Source: an uncultured Lachnospiraceae bacterium
GTDB lineage: Bacteria > Bacillota > Clostridia > Lachnospirales > Lachnospiraceae
NCBI GenBank assembly: GCA_900315505.1
Contig: OMZG01000007.1
Coordinates: 1 to 64,000 of the forward strand
Length of the DNA stretch: 64,000 nucleotides
Reading direction: 5' to 3'
The position numbers and the translations under genes were made by a program. A model generated the notes under the pieces. It ran no database searches and was not told the origin of the DNA. It saw only the letters and a program-made list of their open reading frames with translations. Of the stretch, positions 16,935 to 25,949 are shown in pieces (position 1 is the first letter of the stretch; every line of letters begins with the position of its first letter).

Positions 16935-17777
16935 ATGAAAAGAACAGTCAGAAGGGCTTTCCCATTATTCGTACTACCTACCCTGATAGCATTCTTTATC
17001 GGATTCATAGTACCGTTTATATGGGGCGCCTACCTATCGTTCAACAAATTCACAGTTATCAACAACACAACATTCGTAGGATTACAGAACTACGCGAAGA
17101 TCTTCACAGAGAATGACTTTGTACATTCACTCTGGTACACAGCGCTGTTCGCTATAATCAGCGTGCTCACGATCAATATCTTCGGATTCCTGATCGCACT
17201 TGCACTCACGAAGAACTTCAGAGGAACCAAGGCGTTCAGAACGATCTTCTTCATGCCGAACCTGATCGGCGGTATCGTACTTGGTACAATCTGGAAGATG
17301 ATCTTCAACGGAATCCTCGCTCACTGGAGCACAACAATCGTAAGTGATGCAAAATACGGATTCTGGGGTCTGGTAATTCTTATGAACTGGCAGCAGATCG
17401 GTTATGTAATGATCATCTATATCGCAGGTATCATGGGAGTTCCTCATGAGCTCATCGAGTCAGCAGAGATCGATGGAGCAGGAAGCTGGCAGTGCCTGAA
17501 GAGCGTTATAATACCGATTCTCCGTCCGACGATCACGATCTGCACCTTCCTTACACTGACAAACGGATTCAAGCTTTTCGATCAGAACCTTGCTCTTACA
17601 GCAGGTAAGCCGGGTAAGGCATCAGAGATGCTCGCACTGAATATTTACAACACCTTCTACGGACGTGTAGGCTGGCAGGGTGTAGGACAGGCAAAGGCAG
17701 TACTGTTCACTATCCTTGTAGCTGTCATAGCATTTGCACAGCTGCACTTCACAAGAAGCGGAGAGGAGCAGATGTAA
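16935..17777 (+). CDS. Maltodextrin ABC transporter permease, MalF-type
   Basis: 280 aa, start preceded by GAAAGGGAAACGACAA. Six membrane segments are visible and the EAA loop (ELIESAEIDGAGSWQCLKSVIIPILRP) that docks the ATPase is intact. Short form without the extra MalF periplasmic loop, as usual in Gram-positives. It pairs with the next gene. No ATPase gene is in the operon, so a shared MsmX/MalK-type ATPase encoded elsewhere is expected. Confidence 0.92.
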   Translation: MKRTVRRAFPLFVLPTLIAFFIGFIVPFIWGAYLSFNKFTVINNTTFVGLQNYAKIFTENDFVHSLWYTALFAIISVLTINIFGFLIALALTKNFRGTKAFRTIFFMPNLIGGIVLGTIWKMIFNGILAHWSTTIVSDAKYGFWGLVILMNWQQIGYVMIIYIAGIMGVPHELIESAEIDGAGSWQCLKSVIIPILRPTITICTFLTLTNGFKLFDQNLALTAGKPGKASEMLALNIYNTFYGRVGWQGVGQAKAVLFTILVAVIAFAQLHFTRSGEEQM

Positions 17778-17778
17778 T

Positions 17779-18651
17779 ATGGCAAAGAATAATAAAAATG
17801 TTAGCGTGGATGCAGCCGATAAGCCTGTAAAGCACGGCTGGATATGGACACTGGGACTTACAGTGCTTGCACTGTTCTTCATATTCCCGATATTTGAAGT
17901 AGTAATCAACTCATTTAAGGAGACAAGCGCGATCGGAGGTACAGATACCTTCATTCTACCAACAAAGGAGACCTTCTCAGGACTTGTAAACTATGTACAG
18001 GGTATAGCTGATACGAACTTCTGGTCAGCATTTGGAAACACAGTTCTGATCACGGTCCTCTCAGTACTTGCAATCATCATCTGCACATCGATGTGCGGCT
18101 GGTACATCGCAAGAGTAGATAGCAAGGGAACGAAGCTTATCTATTTCCTATATGCATTCTCAATGGTAATCCCATTCCAGATGGTAATGTACACACTCGC
18201 TTATGTAGCACAGAACCTGAACCTTACAAGCCCTATCGGACTTGTACCGGTATATCTGGGATTCGGAGCAGGACTTGCGACCTTCATGTTTGTAGGCTTT
18301 GCAAAGTCTATCCCTCTTGAGATCGAGGAAGCAGCAATGATCGACGGATGTGGCGCCTGCGGAATTTTCTTCAGGATCGTTCTTCCGATCATGAAGCCGA
18401 CATACATCACAGTAGCAATCCTTGAGGCAATGTGGATCTGGAACGACTACCTTCTTCCATATCTGGTACTTGATTCAGATTACAAGACAGTACCTATCGC
18501 AATCCAGTTCCTCCAGACCAGTCATGGTCAGGTAGAATGGGGACCAATGATGGCAATCATCATCCTTGCAATCATTCCTATTATCATCTTCTATGCAATC
18601 TGCCAGAAGTACATCATCGGCGGCGTTGTAGCAGGAGCAGTCAAGGGTTAA
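17779..18651 (+). CDS. Maltodextrin ABC transporter permease, MalG-type
   Basis: 290 aa from the ATG at 17779, one base past the previous stop; a longer frame to 17734 overlaps the upstream gene. Six membrane helices; EAA motif EIEEAAMIDGCGACGIFFRIVLPIMKP; ends with a MalG-like tail (QKYIIGGVVAGAVKG). Forms the membrane pore with the MalF-type protein. Confidence 0.92.
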   Translation: MAKNNKNVSVDAADKPVKHGWIWTLGLTVLALFFIFPIFEVVINSFKETSAIGGTDTFILPTKETFSGLVNYVQGIADTNFWSAFGNTVLITVLSVLAIIICTSMCGWYIARVDSKGTKLIYFLYAFSMVIPFQMVMYTLAYVAQNLNLTSPIGLVPVYLGFGAGLATFMFVGFAKSIPLEIEEAAMIDGCGACGIFFRIVLPIMKPTYITVAILEAMWIWNDYLLPYLVLDSDYKTVPIAIQFLQTSHGQVEWGPMMAIIILAIIPIIIFYAICQKYIIGGVVAGAVKG

Positions 18652-18667
18652 TATAGAAAGGATAAAA

Positions 18668-20179
18668 ATGAGATCAGCAGGAATTCTGATGCCGGTGTTC
18701 TCTTTACCGGGATCATACGGCATCGGCTGCTTCTCTGTAGAGGCCTACAGATTCGTAGATTTTCTGGCGGATGCAGGGCAGACATACTGGCAGATCCTGC
18801 CGCTTGGGCCGACAAGCTATGGGGATTCACCTTATCAGTCATTTTCAACATTTGCAGGCAATCCATATTTCATAGACCCTGACACCCTGAAGAAGGAAGG
18901 GCTGCTTACACAGGCAGACCTTGATGGTTTTCCCGAGGGGGCGGAAGACAGAATAGACTATTCGATGCAGTATAATGAGAGGTTTAAGCTTCTCAGAAAG
19001 GCATTTGTCAGATTCGATAGAAACGATACAGAGTATGCAGCTTTCAAAAATCAGGAGAAAGACTGGCTGTACAACTATTCCATGTTCATGGCGCTTAAGG
19101 ATGCTCATGGCGGGAAGAGCTTTGTAGAATGGGAAGACGAATACAGGCTGAGAGACGCTAAGGCTCTCTCGGCTTTTTCAGAAAAAAATTCAGATAATAT
19201 TGAATTCTACAGCTTTCTGCAGTTTGAATTTTACAGACAGTGGAGCAGACTGAAGGAATATGCCAATAAGAAGGGCATTCAGATAATAGGCGACATACCT
19301 ATCTATGTGGCTGCTGATTCATCGGATGTCTGGTGCTCGCCTGAGCTTTTTCAGATGGACGAGGACCTGAGACCTGTTGCTGTGTCAGGATGTCCGCCAG
19401 ATGGCTTCTCGGCCGATGGACAGCTGTGGGGTAACCCGCTCTACAGATGGGACTACCATGAGAAGACAGGCTTCGAGTGGTGGATAAAGAGGATACAGAA
19501 GTGCTCGGAGCTCTATGATGTGGTAAGGATCGACCATTTCAGAGGCTTTGATGAGTATTATTCTATACCGGCAGGAGATAAGACAGCCAGGAACGGCCAC
19601 TGGGAAAAGGGCCCTGGGATGAAGCTTTTCAACGCAGTGAAAAGGAGACTCGGTGAGGTAAATATAATAGCCGAGGATCTGGGCTTCATTACAGATACTG
19701 TGAAGCAGCTGGTAAAGGACAGCGGCTTCCCGAATATGAAGGTTCTCGAATTCGCATTTGATGACAGGGATTCATCATCATCGGATTATTCCGAAAATCT
19801 ATACCTGCCATTCAATTACACGAGGAACTGTGTTGTATATACCGGAACCCATGACAATGAGACTCTTCGCGGGTGGCTCGACAGCATTACTCCACAGGAG
19901 CTGAAGAATGTAAGACGCTATCTTGGAGCTCCGAAGTCAGTGAAAAAGAAGACTCTTGCAGATCTGCTGATAAGGCAGGCACTGGGTTCTGTAGCGGATA
20001 TGGCAATCATCCCGATGTGGGATTATCTGAGACTTGACAATTCAGCCAGGATCAATACTCCGTCGACCCTTGGCGATAACTGGAGATGGAGGATGGATTA
20101 TCAGGCGATAAATAAGAAGACTGCCAGGAAGATAAGGAAATTTACCTCTGTCTACGGCAGAATAAATAAGCTTGATTAA
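18668..20179 (+). CDS. malQ: 4-alpha-glucanotransferase (amylomaltase)
   Basis: 503 aa, GH77. The N-terminus SAGILMPVFSLPGSYGIG and the stretch WQILPLGPTSYGDSPYQSFS are family signatures. Catalytic residues: nucleophile Asp in VVRIDHFRGFDEYY, acid/base Glu in IIAEDLGFI, and the transition-state Asp in GTHDNETLRGW. It transfers alpha-1,4-glucan chains in the cytoplasm, processing imported maltodextrins. Seventeen bases after the permease with AAAGGA as SD, hence same operon. Confidence 0.97.
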   Translation: MRSAGILMPVFSLPGSYGIGCFSVEAYRFVDFLADAGQTYWQILPLGPTSYGDSPYQSFSTFAGNPYFIDPDTLKKEGLLTQADLDGFPEGAEDRIDYSMQYNERFKLLRKAFVRFDRNDTEYAAFKNQEKDWLYNYSMFMALKDAHGGKSFVEWEDEYRLRDAKALSAFSEKNSDNIEFYSFLQFEFYRQWSRLKEYANKKGIQIIGDIPIYVAADSSDVWCSPELFQMDEDLRPVAVSGCPPDGFSADGQLWGNPLYRWDYHEKTGFEWWIKRIQKCSELYDVVRIDHFRGFDEYYSIPAGDKTARNGHWEKGPGMKLFNAVKRRLGEVNIIAEDLGFITDTVKQLVKDSGFPNMKVLEFAFDDRDSSSSDYSENLYLPFNYTRNCVVYTGTHDNETLRGWLDSITPQELKNVRRYLGAPKSVKKKTLADLLIRQALGSVADMAIIPMWDYLRLDNSARINTPSTLGDNWRWRMDYQAINKKTARKIRKFTSVYGRINKLD

Positions 20180-20201
20180 TGCAAAGGAGTGACGTTGAAG
20201 C

Positions 20202-21224
20202 ATGTCAGACCAGCTTACAATCAAGGATATCGCTAAATATTGCGGAGTAGGGGTAAGTACTGTCTCACGTGCCATCAATGATGATCCAGGCATCAGTCCG
20301 AAGACCAAGGAAAGGGTCCTCAAGGTAGTGAAAAAATTTCACTACGTTCCGAATAATAGTGCCAGGAATCTCAAGATGCAGGAATCCAATACTGTAGCGC
20401 TTATTGTCAGAGGTATTGACAATATATTCTTCCAGTCCATGCTTGACGGATTTCAGAACGAGCTGTACAGGAATGGATATGATTTCCTGTTCCATCTCGT
20501 GGATGAGAAGTCAAATGTAGCCATATCAGCTATTGAGCTGGCTAAAGAGAAGAGACTCAAGGGAGTCATCATCCTTGGAGGTATGATGGAGAATCCGAGC
20601 GAGGACTTAGAGCAGCTCGCAGTCCCGTATGTACTCTGTACAGTTGCACACAGCATGTACACACCGACTCCGAATGTGAATCTCGTGGCAATAGACGATG
20701 CCATGGAGAGCTTCAAGGCTGTGAAGTATCTGATCGACAAAGGCCATAAGAGGATTGCCATAATAAGCGGTCGTGAAAAAGATTACGCCGTTGGAGGACA
20801 GCGTCTGCGTGGATATAAGAAGGCACTTGAGGGCGCCGGAATCCCTATAGATGATGATCTGATCGGATACATGAGAGAGGATATACCTGAGTTCACTACA
20901 GAGAATGGTTATGCCGTAGCGAAGGAGCTGCTGCAGAGAACCGACTTCACGGCTCTATACTGTATTTCCGATATGACGGCCATAGGTGCCTACAAGGCAA
21001 TATCAGAGGCCGGACTCTCAATCCCGGATGATCTCTCAGTGATCGGCTTCGATGGAATAGACCTGGGCAGATTTACGATACCGGCACTCACCACCATAAA
21101 GCAGCCGAAGGACGAGATGGTGAAATCATCGGTTGACCTCCTTATGAAGGCGATCAACGGCGATGACACCCCGCGTCAGCTTTTTTACCCGGCATCACTG
21201 CTCGAACGCGAATCAGTCAGATGA
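20202..21224 (+). CDS. LacI-family regulator, probable maltose operon repressor
   Basis: 340 aa. N-terminal HTH TIKDIAKYCGVGVSTVSRAIND and hinge YVPNNSARNLK, then a periplasmic-binding-like effector domain. It is the last gene of the maltodextrin cluster, and the AACGTT-centred palindromes at 15203-15299 have the form LacI proteins bind, so autologous control by a maltooligosaccharide is inferred. Its TGA stop (21222-21224) and last Arg codon are inside the 33-bp repeat copy B, so the repeat has shaped the C-terminus. Confidence 0.9.
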   Translation: MSDQLTIKDIAKYCGVGVSTVSRAINDDPGISPKTKERVLKVVKKFHYVPNNSARNLKMQESNTVALIVRGIDNIFFQSMLDGFQNELYRNGYDFLFHLVDEKSNVAISAIELAKEKRLKGVIILGGMMENPSEDLEQLAVPYVLCTVAHSMYTPTPNVNLVAIDDAMESFKAVKYLIDKGHKRIAIISGREKDYAVGGQRLRGYKKALEGAGIPIDDDLIGYMREDIPEFTTENGYAVAKELLQRTDFTALYCISDMTAIGAYKAISEAGLSIPDDLSVIGFDGIDLGRFTIPALTTIKQPKDEMVKSSVDLLMKAINGDDTPRQLFYPASLLERESVR

Positions 21225-21251
21225 AAAAGGGGACAGGTCCCATTTTCATCT
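21219..21251. repeat. 33-bp palindromic REP-like element, copy B
   Basis: Outer arms AGATGAAAA / TTTTCATCT, inner GGGAC / GTCCC. It differs from the reverse complement of copy A (7180-7212) only at the asymmetric bases beside the inner stem. It contains the stop codon of the upstream regulator and may act as its terminator stem, although TTCTT is a weak T-tract. Confidence 0.75.
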
Positions 21252-21295
21252 TCTTAAAAAATTTTAAGGAGATGAGTAGGACTTGTCTTTTTTTC

Positions 21296-21324
21296 TTGTA
21301 ATTACGGGGAGTTTCATTTATCAT
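21296..21324 (+). promoter_or_regulatory. Promoter of the YesL-NUDIX gene
   Basis: TTGTAA (21296-21301), 17-base spacer, TATCAT (21319-21324); same -10 as the secA promoter. Confidence 0.6.
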
Positions 21325-21354
21325 ATAAGGAAATGCGTTTAAGGAGGTAAATAA

Positions 21355-22554
21355 ATGTCCCGTATTACGGACCCTGAGGGCCCTTTTGCCCAGACGATGA
21401 CAAAGGTGGCGAATCTGGCTCTTATCAATATCTGGTTTATAATCTGTTCAATCCCGATCTTTACGATCGGAGCGTCATTTACAGCGATGATGGATATAGC
21501 CTGGAATATGACAAAGGGAACAGAGGGAACGGCCATTACAAAGGCTTTTTTCAAATCTTTCAAGAGCAATTTCAAGAAAAGCACTGCAATCTGGCTGATA
21601 CAGCTTGTGCTTCTGATCCTGCTGGCATTTGACTTTTATATAGGCCTGCATTCCAATCTGCAGGGAGGGATAACAGTTGCGTATTTTGCAGTATCCGGGA
21701 TTGCGCTGATGCTGGTGGTTTTCACGACGTGGTATGCGCTTACCATGCAGGCAATATTCGAGAATACAGTAGGAAATATGATAAAGAACGGCCTGATGAT
21801 AAGCATAGCGAGATTCCCGTACTCGGTATGCATAGCTGTATGCCTGCTGTCACCTGGTATTCTGTTCCAAATGTCGCCGGCACATGCATTTTTCTTTATA
21901 CCACTGCTGGTGCTGGTCTGGTTCGGATGCGTGGCGTACGCAGCAGCATTTATTTTCAGGAAGGCACTGAAGCCTTTCCTGCCTGAGGGATATGGTGAGG
22001 AAACAGAAGAAAAGGAAGATGACGATATGGCAGAGGCTATTGCAAGACTTGATGAGATCTGGGACATATATGATAAGGACAAAAGGCTGACAGGCCGCAC
22101 GATGAAGCGCAACGACTGGAATATGGCTGATGGCGACTACCATCTGACGGTTCTCGGCGTGGTGCAGCGTCCAGACGGAAGGTATCTGATCACGAAGAGG
22201 ATCGGGACCAAGGAATGGGCTCCTGGCGCCTACGAGGTGTCGGGCGGCGGTGTACGTGCCGGAGAGACATCAGAAGCGGCAGTGCGCAGGGAAGTCATGG
22301 AAGAGACAGGCGTGGACGTGCTCAATGCCACGGACGGCGGATTCGTATTTGACTACCGTCGTGACAATCCGGAAGAGAAGAACAATTACTTTGTAGATGT
22401 CTACAAATATACTATTGATGTGAAGGATGAGGACATTCATCTGCAGGCTGATGAGACCGCCGGATATGAATTCGCAACTGCTGATCAGATAAAAGAGCTG
22501 GCGGACCAGGGACAGTTTTTGCACTATGACAGTATAAAAGAAACATTACAATAA
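21355..22554 (+). CDS. YesL-family (DUF624) membrane protein fused to a NUDIX hydrolase
   Basis: 399 aa, AAGGAGG before the ATG. Residues 1-205 are a DUF624/YesL protein with about five membrane helices, a family often found beside sugar ABC transporters. After an acidic linker (EETEEKEDDD), residues about 225-399 are a complete NUDIX hydrolase with an IDI-like lead (IWDIYDKDKRLTGRTMKRNDW) and an intact box GX5EX7REVMEETG at GVRAGETSEAAVRREVMEET. No stop or frameshift separates them. An internal ATG at MAEAIARL could give a soluble NUDIX protein as well. Substrate unknown. Confidence 0.85.
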   Translation: MSRITDPEGPFAQTMTKVANLALINIWFIICSIPIFTIGASFTAMMDIAWNMTKGTEGTAITKAFFKSFKSNFKKSTAIWLIQLVLLILLAFDFYIGLHSNLQGGITVAYFAVSGIALMLVVFTTWYALTMQAIFENTVGNMIKNGLMISIARFPYSVCIAVCLLSPGILFQMSPAHAFFFIPLLVLVWFGCVAYAAAFIFRKALKPFLPEGYGEETEEKEDDDMAEAIARLDEIWDIYDKDKRLTGRTMKRNDWNMADGDYHLTVLGVVQRPDGRYLITKRIGTKEWAPGAYEVSGGGVRAGETSEAAVRREVMEETGVDVLNATDGGFVFDYRRDNPEEKNNYFVDVYKYTIDVKDEDIHLQADETAGYEFATADQIKELADQGQFLHYDSIKETLQ

Positions 22555-22577
22555 AAGCAATAAATATCTATAAAACG

Positions 22578-22606
22578 GTGACATATTAAACAGAATGTGC
22601 TATTAT
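22578..22606 (+). promoter_or_regulatory. Promoter of the short LysR-type gene
   Basis: GTGACA (22578-22583), 17-base spacer, TATTAT (22601-22606). Confidence 0.6.
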
Positions 22607-22618
22607 ATCAGCAGGGTA

Positions 22619-22640
22619 CAAAGTAGTACAGAGTACTTGG
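22619..22640. promoter_or_regulatory. Possible operator of the short LysR-type gene
   Basis: Imperfect inverted repeat CAAAGTA / TACTTGG with an 8-base centre, between the promoter and the SD. Autoregulation is inferred only. Confidence 0.3.
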
Positions 22641-22653
22641 AAGGAGAATAACC

Positions 22654-22929
22654 TTGCTTTTGAAACAGATTGATTACTTTCTGGCTGTTGTTGACAATGA
22701 GAGTTTTACGAAGGCGGCGGAAAAGTGCGGGGTATCGCAGTCAGCGATATCACAGCAGATCGGGGCACTCGAGAATAGGCTGGATACCAAGCTACTCGAC
22801 AGGCACAATCGCACATTCACACTGACGAAGGCAGGGGAATATTTTTACGAATCTGCTACGGTGATCAGGGATCAGGTGAATGAGATGCTTAAGAAGACGA
22901 TAGCTATCGGGAGGGAAGCTACAGAGTAA
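22654..22929 (+). CDS. LysR-type DNA-binding domain only
   Basis: 91 aa from a TTG with AAGGAG 7 bases upstream. The whole protein is a LysR HTH (IDYFLAVVDNESFTKAAEKCGVSQSAISQQIGALENRL) plus the start of the linker helix. The effector-binding domain (normally some 200 further residues) is absent, and the sequence beyond the stop is the 3' end of a convergent gene, not decayed LysR. It is either a truncated remnant that still has promoter and SD, or a functional miniature regulator. Confidence 0.75.
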   Translation: MLLKQIDYFLAVVDNESFTKAAEKCGVSQSAISQQIGALENRLDTKLLDRHNRTFTLTKAGEYFYESATVIRDQVNEMLKKTIAIGREATE

Positions 22930-23458
22930 ATACCCTGATCTCGCAGTTTCTGGGCTTTGGAGTCCACATCAGCTCATTCCTCTTATGAGCGAGGATGCCG
23001 GAGAGCACCCGCATTATCCCTCCGTGACAGGAGATCAGCACATTTTCATAAGGCTTATCAGAGAGCTCATTCAGAAATGAATGGGCTCTTTTTTTCATAT
23101 CATGAATAGTCTCGACCGAGTCCGGTGCCGGGAAAACAGTCGGGAAGAGCCAGAAAGACCACATACTAAGACCGAGGGCCCAGTATTTTTTCTTTTCATA
23201 ACGGCCGAAGTCAACTTCGATGATACGTTCATCTGTAATGATATCCTTTTTGTCAAAGCCTGTCATGATGGACGCTGTATCAATCGCGCGCCGCAGCGGG
23301 CTTGCATAGACTGCATCGAAATGAATACCCTGCAACTGCATTGCAGCCTCCCTTGCCTGCTCTATTCCATGCTCGTTTAATGGGGCATTCGTGCGTCCCT
23401 GCATCAGGTGTGCTTTGTTCAGGTCGGTCTGTCCGTGTCTGGTCAGATAAATAGTCAT
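22919..23458 (-). CDS. Histidine phosphatase family protein
   Basis: 179 aa with AGGAG before the ATG. Branch 1 motifs: catalytic TRHGQTDLN, SPLRRAIDTA and the second His in ISCHGGIMRV. Resembles phosphoglycerate-mutase-like phosphatases such as CobC or PhoE; substrate cannot be set. Its 3' end overlaps the short LysR gene by 11 bases. Confidence 0.9.
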   Translation of the reverse strand: MTIYLTRHGQTDLNKAHLMQGRTNAPLNEHGIEQAREAAMQLQGIHFDAVYASPLRRAIDTASIMTGFDKKDIITDERIIEVDFGRYEKKKYWALGLSMWSFWLFPTVFPAPDSVETIHDMKKRAHSFLNELSDKPYENVLISCHGGIMRVLSGILAHKRNELMWTPKPRNCEIRVFTL

Positions 23459-23506
23459 CAGAATCTCCTTCAGAAATCTTTTTCACAGAAAATATTATCT
23501 CATGTC

Positions 23507-23535
23507 TTGACACATATTGCAAACGGTGTTATACT
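23507..23535 (+). promoter_or_regulatory. Consensus SigA promoter of lon
   Basis: TTGACA (23507-23512), 17-base spacer, TATACT (23530-23535). Confidence 0.85.
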
Positions 23536-23550
23536 TTGTGCACAATTTAA

Positions 23551-23577
23551 TTAGCACTCCAATTGATTGAGTGCTAC
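23551..23577 (+). promoter_or_regulatory. CIRCE element (HrcA operator) in the lon leader
   Basis: TTAGCACTC, nine-base spacer, GAGTGCTAC: 8 of 9 bases of the right arm match the CIRCE consensus and the left arm is perfect. It starts 15 bases after the -10 box, where HrcA would block transcription until heat or protein stress. Confidence 0.93.
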
Positions 23578-23630
23578 CAACAAGAAGCAGAACTGAAGCC
23601 AGTTAATATATACGAAGGAGGAAAAAGATT

Positions 23631-25937
23631 ATGACAGTATTACCGCTTTATAATGTGATGCTGATACCTGAGACAAATCTATATATCCAGACAGAGGCAT
23701 ATAAGAATATGGCAGGGAAGGATCCTGAGGTACAGGAGAGACTGATACTTGCAGCACTGAAGGAGCCAAAGAAGAGATCTGAGATCGCAGAGGATGACAT
23801 CTATCCTATCGGTGTTTCGGCCATCATTACCGAGGTCAATGAGAACGGATATGTAGCCATCCGCACGAAGAAGAGAGCGGATATCTCGGATATCACGATT
23901 CTTGCAGACCATACGATAAGCGTTAATGCAACGAGGCGTGATGATACTCCTGGTGAGGAGATCAATCCTGATGAGGAGCGTGCAAGGCTCGACAAGTTGA
24001 AACAGGCACTTGTATCATATTTCAGCGGTTCACAGTGGGCCAATATGGGACGTGGTTATATCGCACAGTTCTCATCAATCGCAGAGATTGCCGCAGCCAT
24101 GAGCCCGTGGCTCTTCAATTCCGCGGAGGACAGGTACAAGGTCCTTGAAGAGGATTCGAAGGCCAGGAGGACAGAGCTTCTGGAGAAGATGATCTATGAG
24201 AATATCGAGATGAGCAATATAGGCCAGGAGGCTGCAAATGCCCAGGAAGCCGATTATCAGAAGATATACAGAGAGTCAGCCCTGAAGAAGCAGATCGATT
24301 ATCTGCAGAAGGAGCTTGATGACATGCATCCTGAGAATGTCTCGGACATCAGGAAGTTCGAGATCGCTCTCAAGGATAATGGCATGAATGAGGATGCGAA
24401 GAAGGAGGCCGACAAGGTTCTCAGCCGTCTGAAGCAGGAGGGCAAGAATTCACCTGAATACGGCATGCTCTATGATTACCTGGATTTCGTGACGACTCTT
24501 TCATGGAAAAAGGAAGAGCCGAAGGAGATAGATCTGAAAGAGGCCCGTGCAGTCCTTGATGAAGACCATTATGGTCTGAAGAAAGTCAAGGACAGGATCA
24601 TCCAGCAGATCGCCGTGATGAATCTGAAGAAGCAGCAGGCCGGTTCAATCCTTCTTTTCGTTGGTGCCCCTGGTACCGGCAAGACTTCAATCGGAAAGAG
24701 CATCGCTCGTGCACTCGGCAGAAAGTATGTCAGAGTTGCACTCGGTGGTGTCCGTGATGAGGCTGAGATCAGAGGTCACAGACGTACATATATAGGAGCT
24801 ATGCCTGGTCGTATCATGGACGGCATCCACAAGTCAGGTGTTTCAAACCCTGTAATGGTGCTTGATGAGATCGACAAGCTCTCAGAATCATATAACGGTG
24901 ATCCTGCATCAGCTCTTCTCGAGGTTCTTGACCCTGAGCAGAACAACAGCTTCACCGATCACTATATGAATGTACCGTATGACTTGTCAGATGTACTGTT
25001 CATCTGCACAGCGAATACTCTTGATACAATCCCTGCACCTCTTCTGAACAGGATGGAGGTCATTGAGTTCCAGGGATATACTCCGATTGAGAAGGAGCAT
25101 ATCGCCAAGGATCACCTGATCCCGAAGGCATATGATAAAGCCGGTATTCCGAAGGACAAGCTTGATATCGATGATGACGCGCTTGATACGATCATCTCAG
25201 ACTACACGATGGAGGGTGGTGTCCGTGGACTCAAGAAGCGTATCGACACTCTCTGCCGTATCGCAGCAGTAAAGCTTGAGACCGGCGAGGATCACGTGAC
25301 TGTCCACAAGGACGAGCTTCGTGACTATCTTGATATGCATCCGCTTCACAGGGACAAGGTAAAGAAAGAAGGCAAACCGGGAATCATCACTGGTCTTGCA
25401 TGGACTCAGGTCGGAGGTACGATCCTCTATATCGAGTCACTGATGACCAAGGGTACCGGAAAGCTCACTATCACTGGTCAGCTCGGCGATGTGATGAAGG
25501 AATCGGCTACGATTGCTCTTTCGCTTGTCAAGGCCATGTACCCCTGCAAGATAAAGCTGCTTGAGAAGAGCGATATCCATATTCATGTACCTGACGGCTC
25601 TACGCCTAAGGACGGACCTTCTGCTGGTATCACTCTGACGACTGCATTGTCATCACTTGTGACGGGAACTGCTGTTACTCCTGAGGTTGCAATGACTGGT
25701 GAGGTTTCACTGAATGGCTCTGTTAATGCCATTGGCGGACTTCCTGAGAAGCTCATGGCTGCACAGAGAGCAGGCGTCAAGCATGTATTCATTCCTGAGG
25801 AAAATATGGATGATCTCCGTGATGTGGCCGATGAGGTCAAGGAGGCTCTTGAGATCACACCTGTCAAGAAAGTGACTGATGTGCTTGATGCTCTGAATAT
25901 ACCGGTAGAAAATCCGAGCATGCAGAATAATAAGTAA
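23631..25937 (+). CDS. lon: ATP-dependent protease Lon
   Basis: 768 aa, AAGGAGG before the ATG. N-terminal LAN substrate domain, AAA+ module with Walker A GAPGTGKTS and Walker B VMVLDEIDK, and a peptidase domain with the Ser-Lys dyad (Ser in KDGPSAGI, Lys in GLPEKLMAA). LonA type, soluble. It degrades damaged and regulatory proteins. The upstream CIRCE places it under HrcA, unlike B. subtilis where lonA is not a classical HrcA gene. Confidence 0.97.
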   Translation: MTVLPLYNVMLIPETNLYIQTEAYKNMAGKDPEVQERLILAALKEPKKRSEIAEDDIYPIGVSAIITEVNENGYVAIRTKKRADISDITILADHTISVNATRRDDTPGEEINPDEERARLDKLKQALVSYFSGSQWANMGRGYIAQFSSIAEIAAAMSPWLFNSAEDRYKVLEEDSKARRTELLEKMIYENIEMSNIGQEAANAQEADYQKIYRESALKKQIDYLQKELDDMHPENVSDIRKFEIALKDNGMNEDAKKEADKVLSRLKQEGKNSPEYGMLYDYLDFVTTLSWKKEEPKEIDLKEARAVLDEDHYGLKKVKDRIIQQIAVMNLKKQQAGSILLFVGAPGTGKTSIGKSIARALGRKYVRVALGGVRDEAEIRGHRRTYIGAMPGRIMDGIHKSGVSNPVMVLDEIDKLSESYNGDPASALLEVLDPEQNNSFTDHYMNVPYDLSDVLFICTANTLDTIPAPLLNRMEVIEFQGYTPIEKEHIAKDHLIPKAYDKAGIPKDKLDIDDDALDTIISDYTMEGGVRGLKKRIDTLCRIAAVKLETGEDHVTVHKDELRDYLDMHPLHRDKVKKEGKPGIITGLAWTQVGGTILYIESLMTKGTGKLTITGQLGDVMKESATIALSLVKAMYPCKIKLLEKSDIHIHVPDGSTPKDGPSAGITLTTALSSLVTGTAVTPEVAMTGEVSLNGSVNAIGGLPEKLMAAQRAGVKHVFIPEENMDDLRDVADEVKEALEITPVKKVTDVLDALNIPVENPSMQNNK

Positions 25938-25949
25938 AAAATAATTGAT

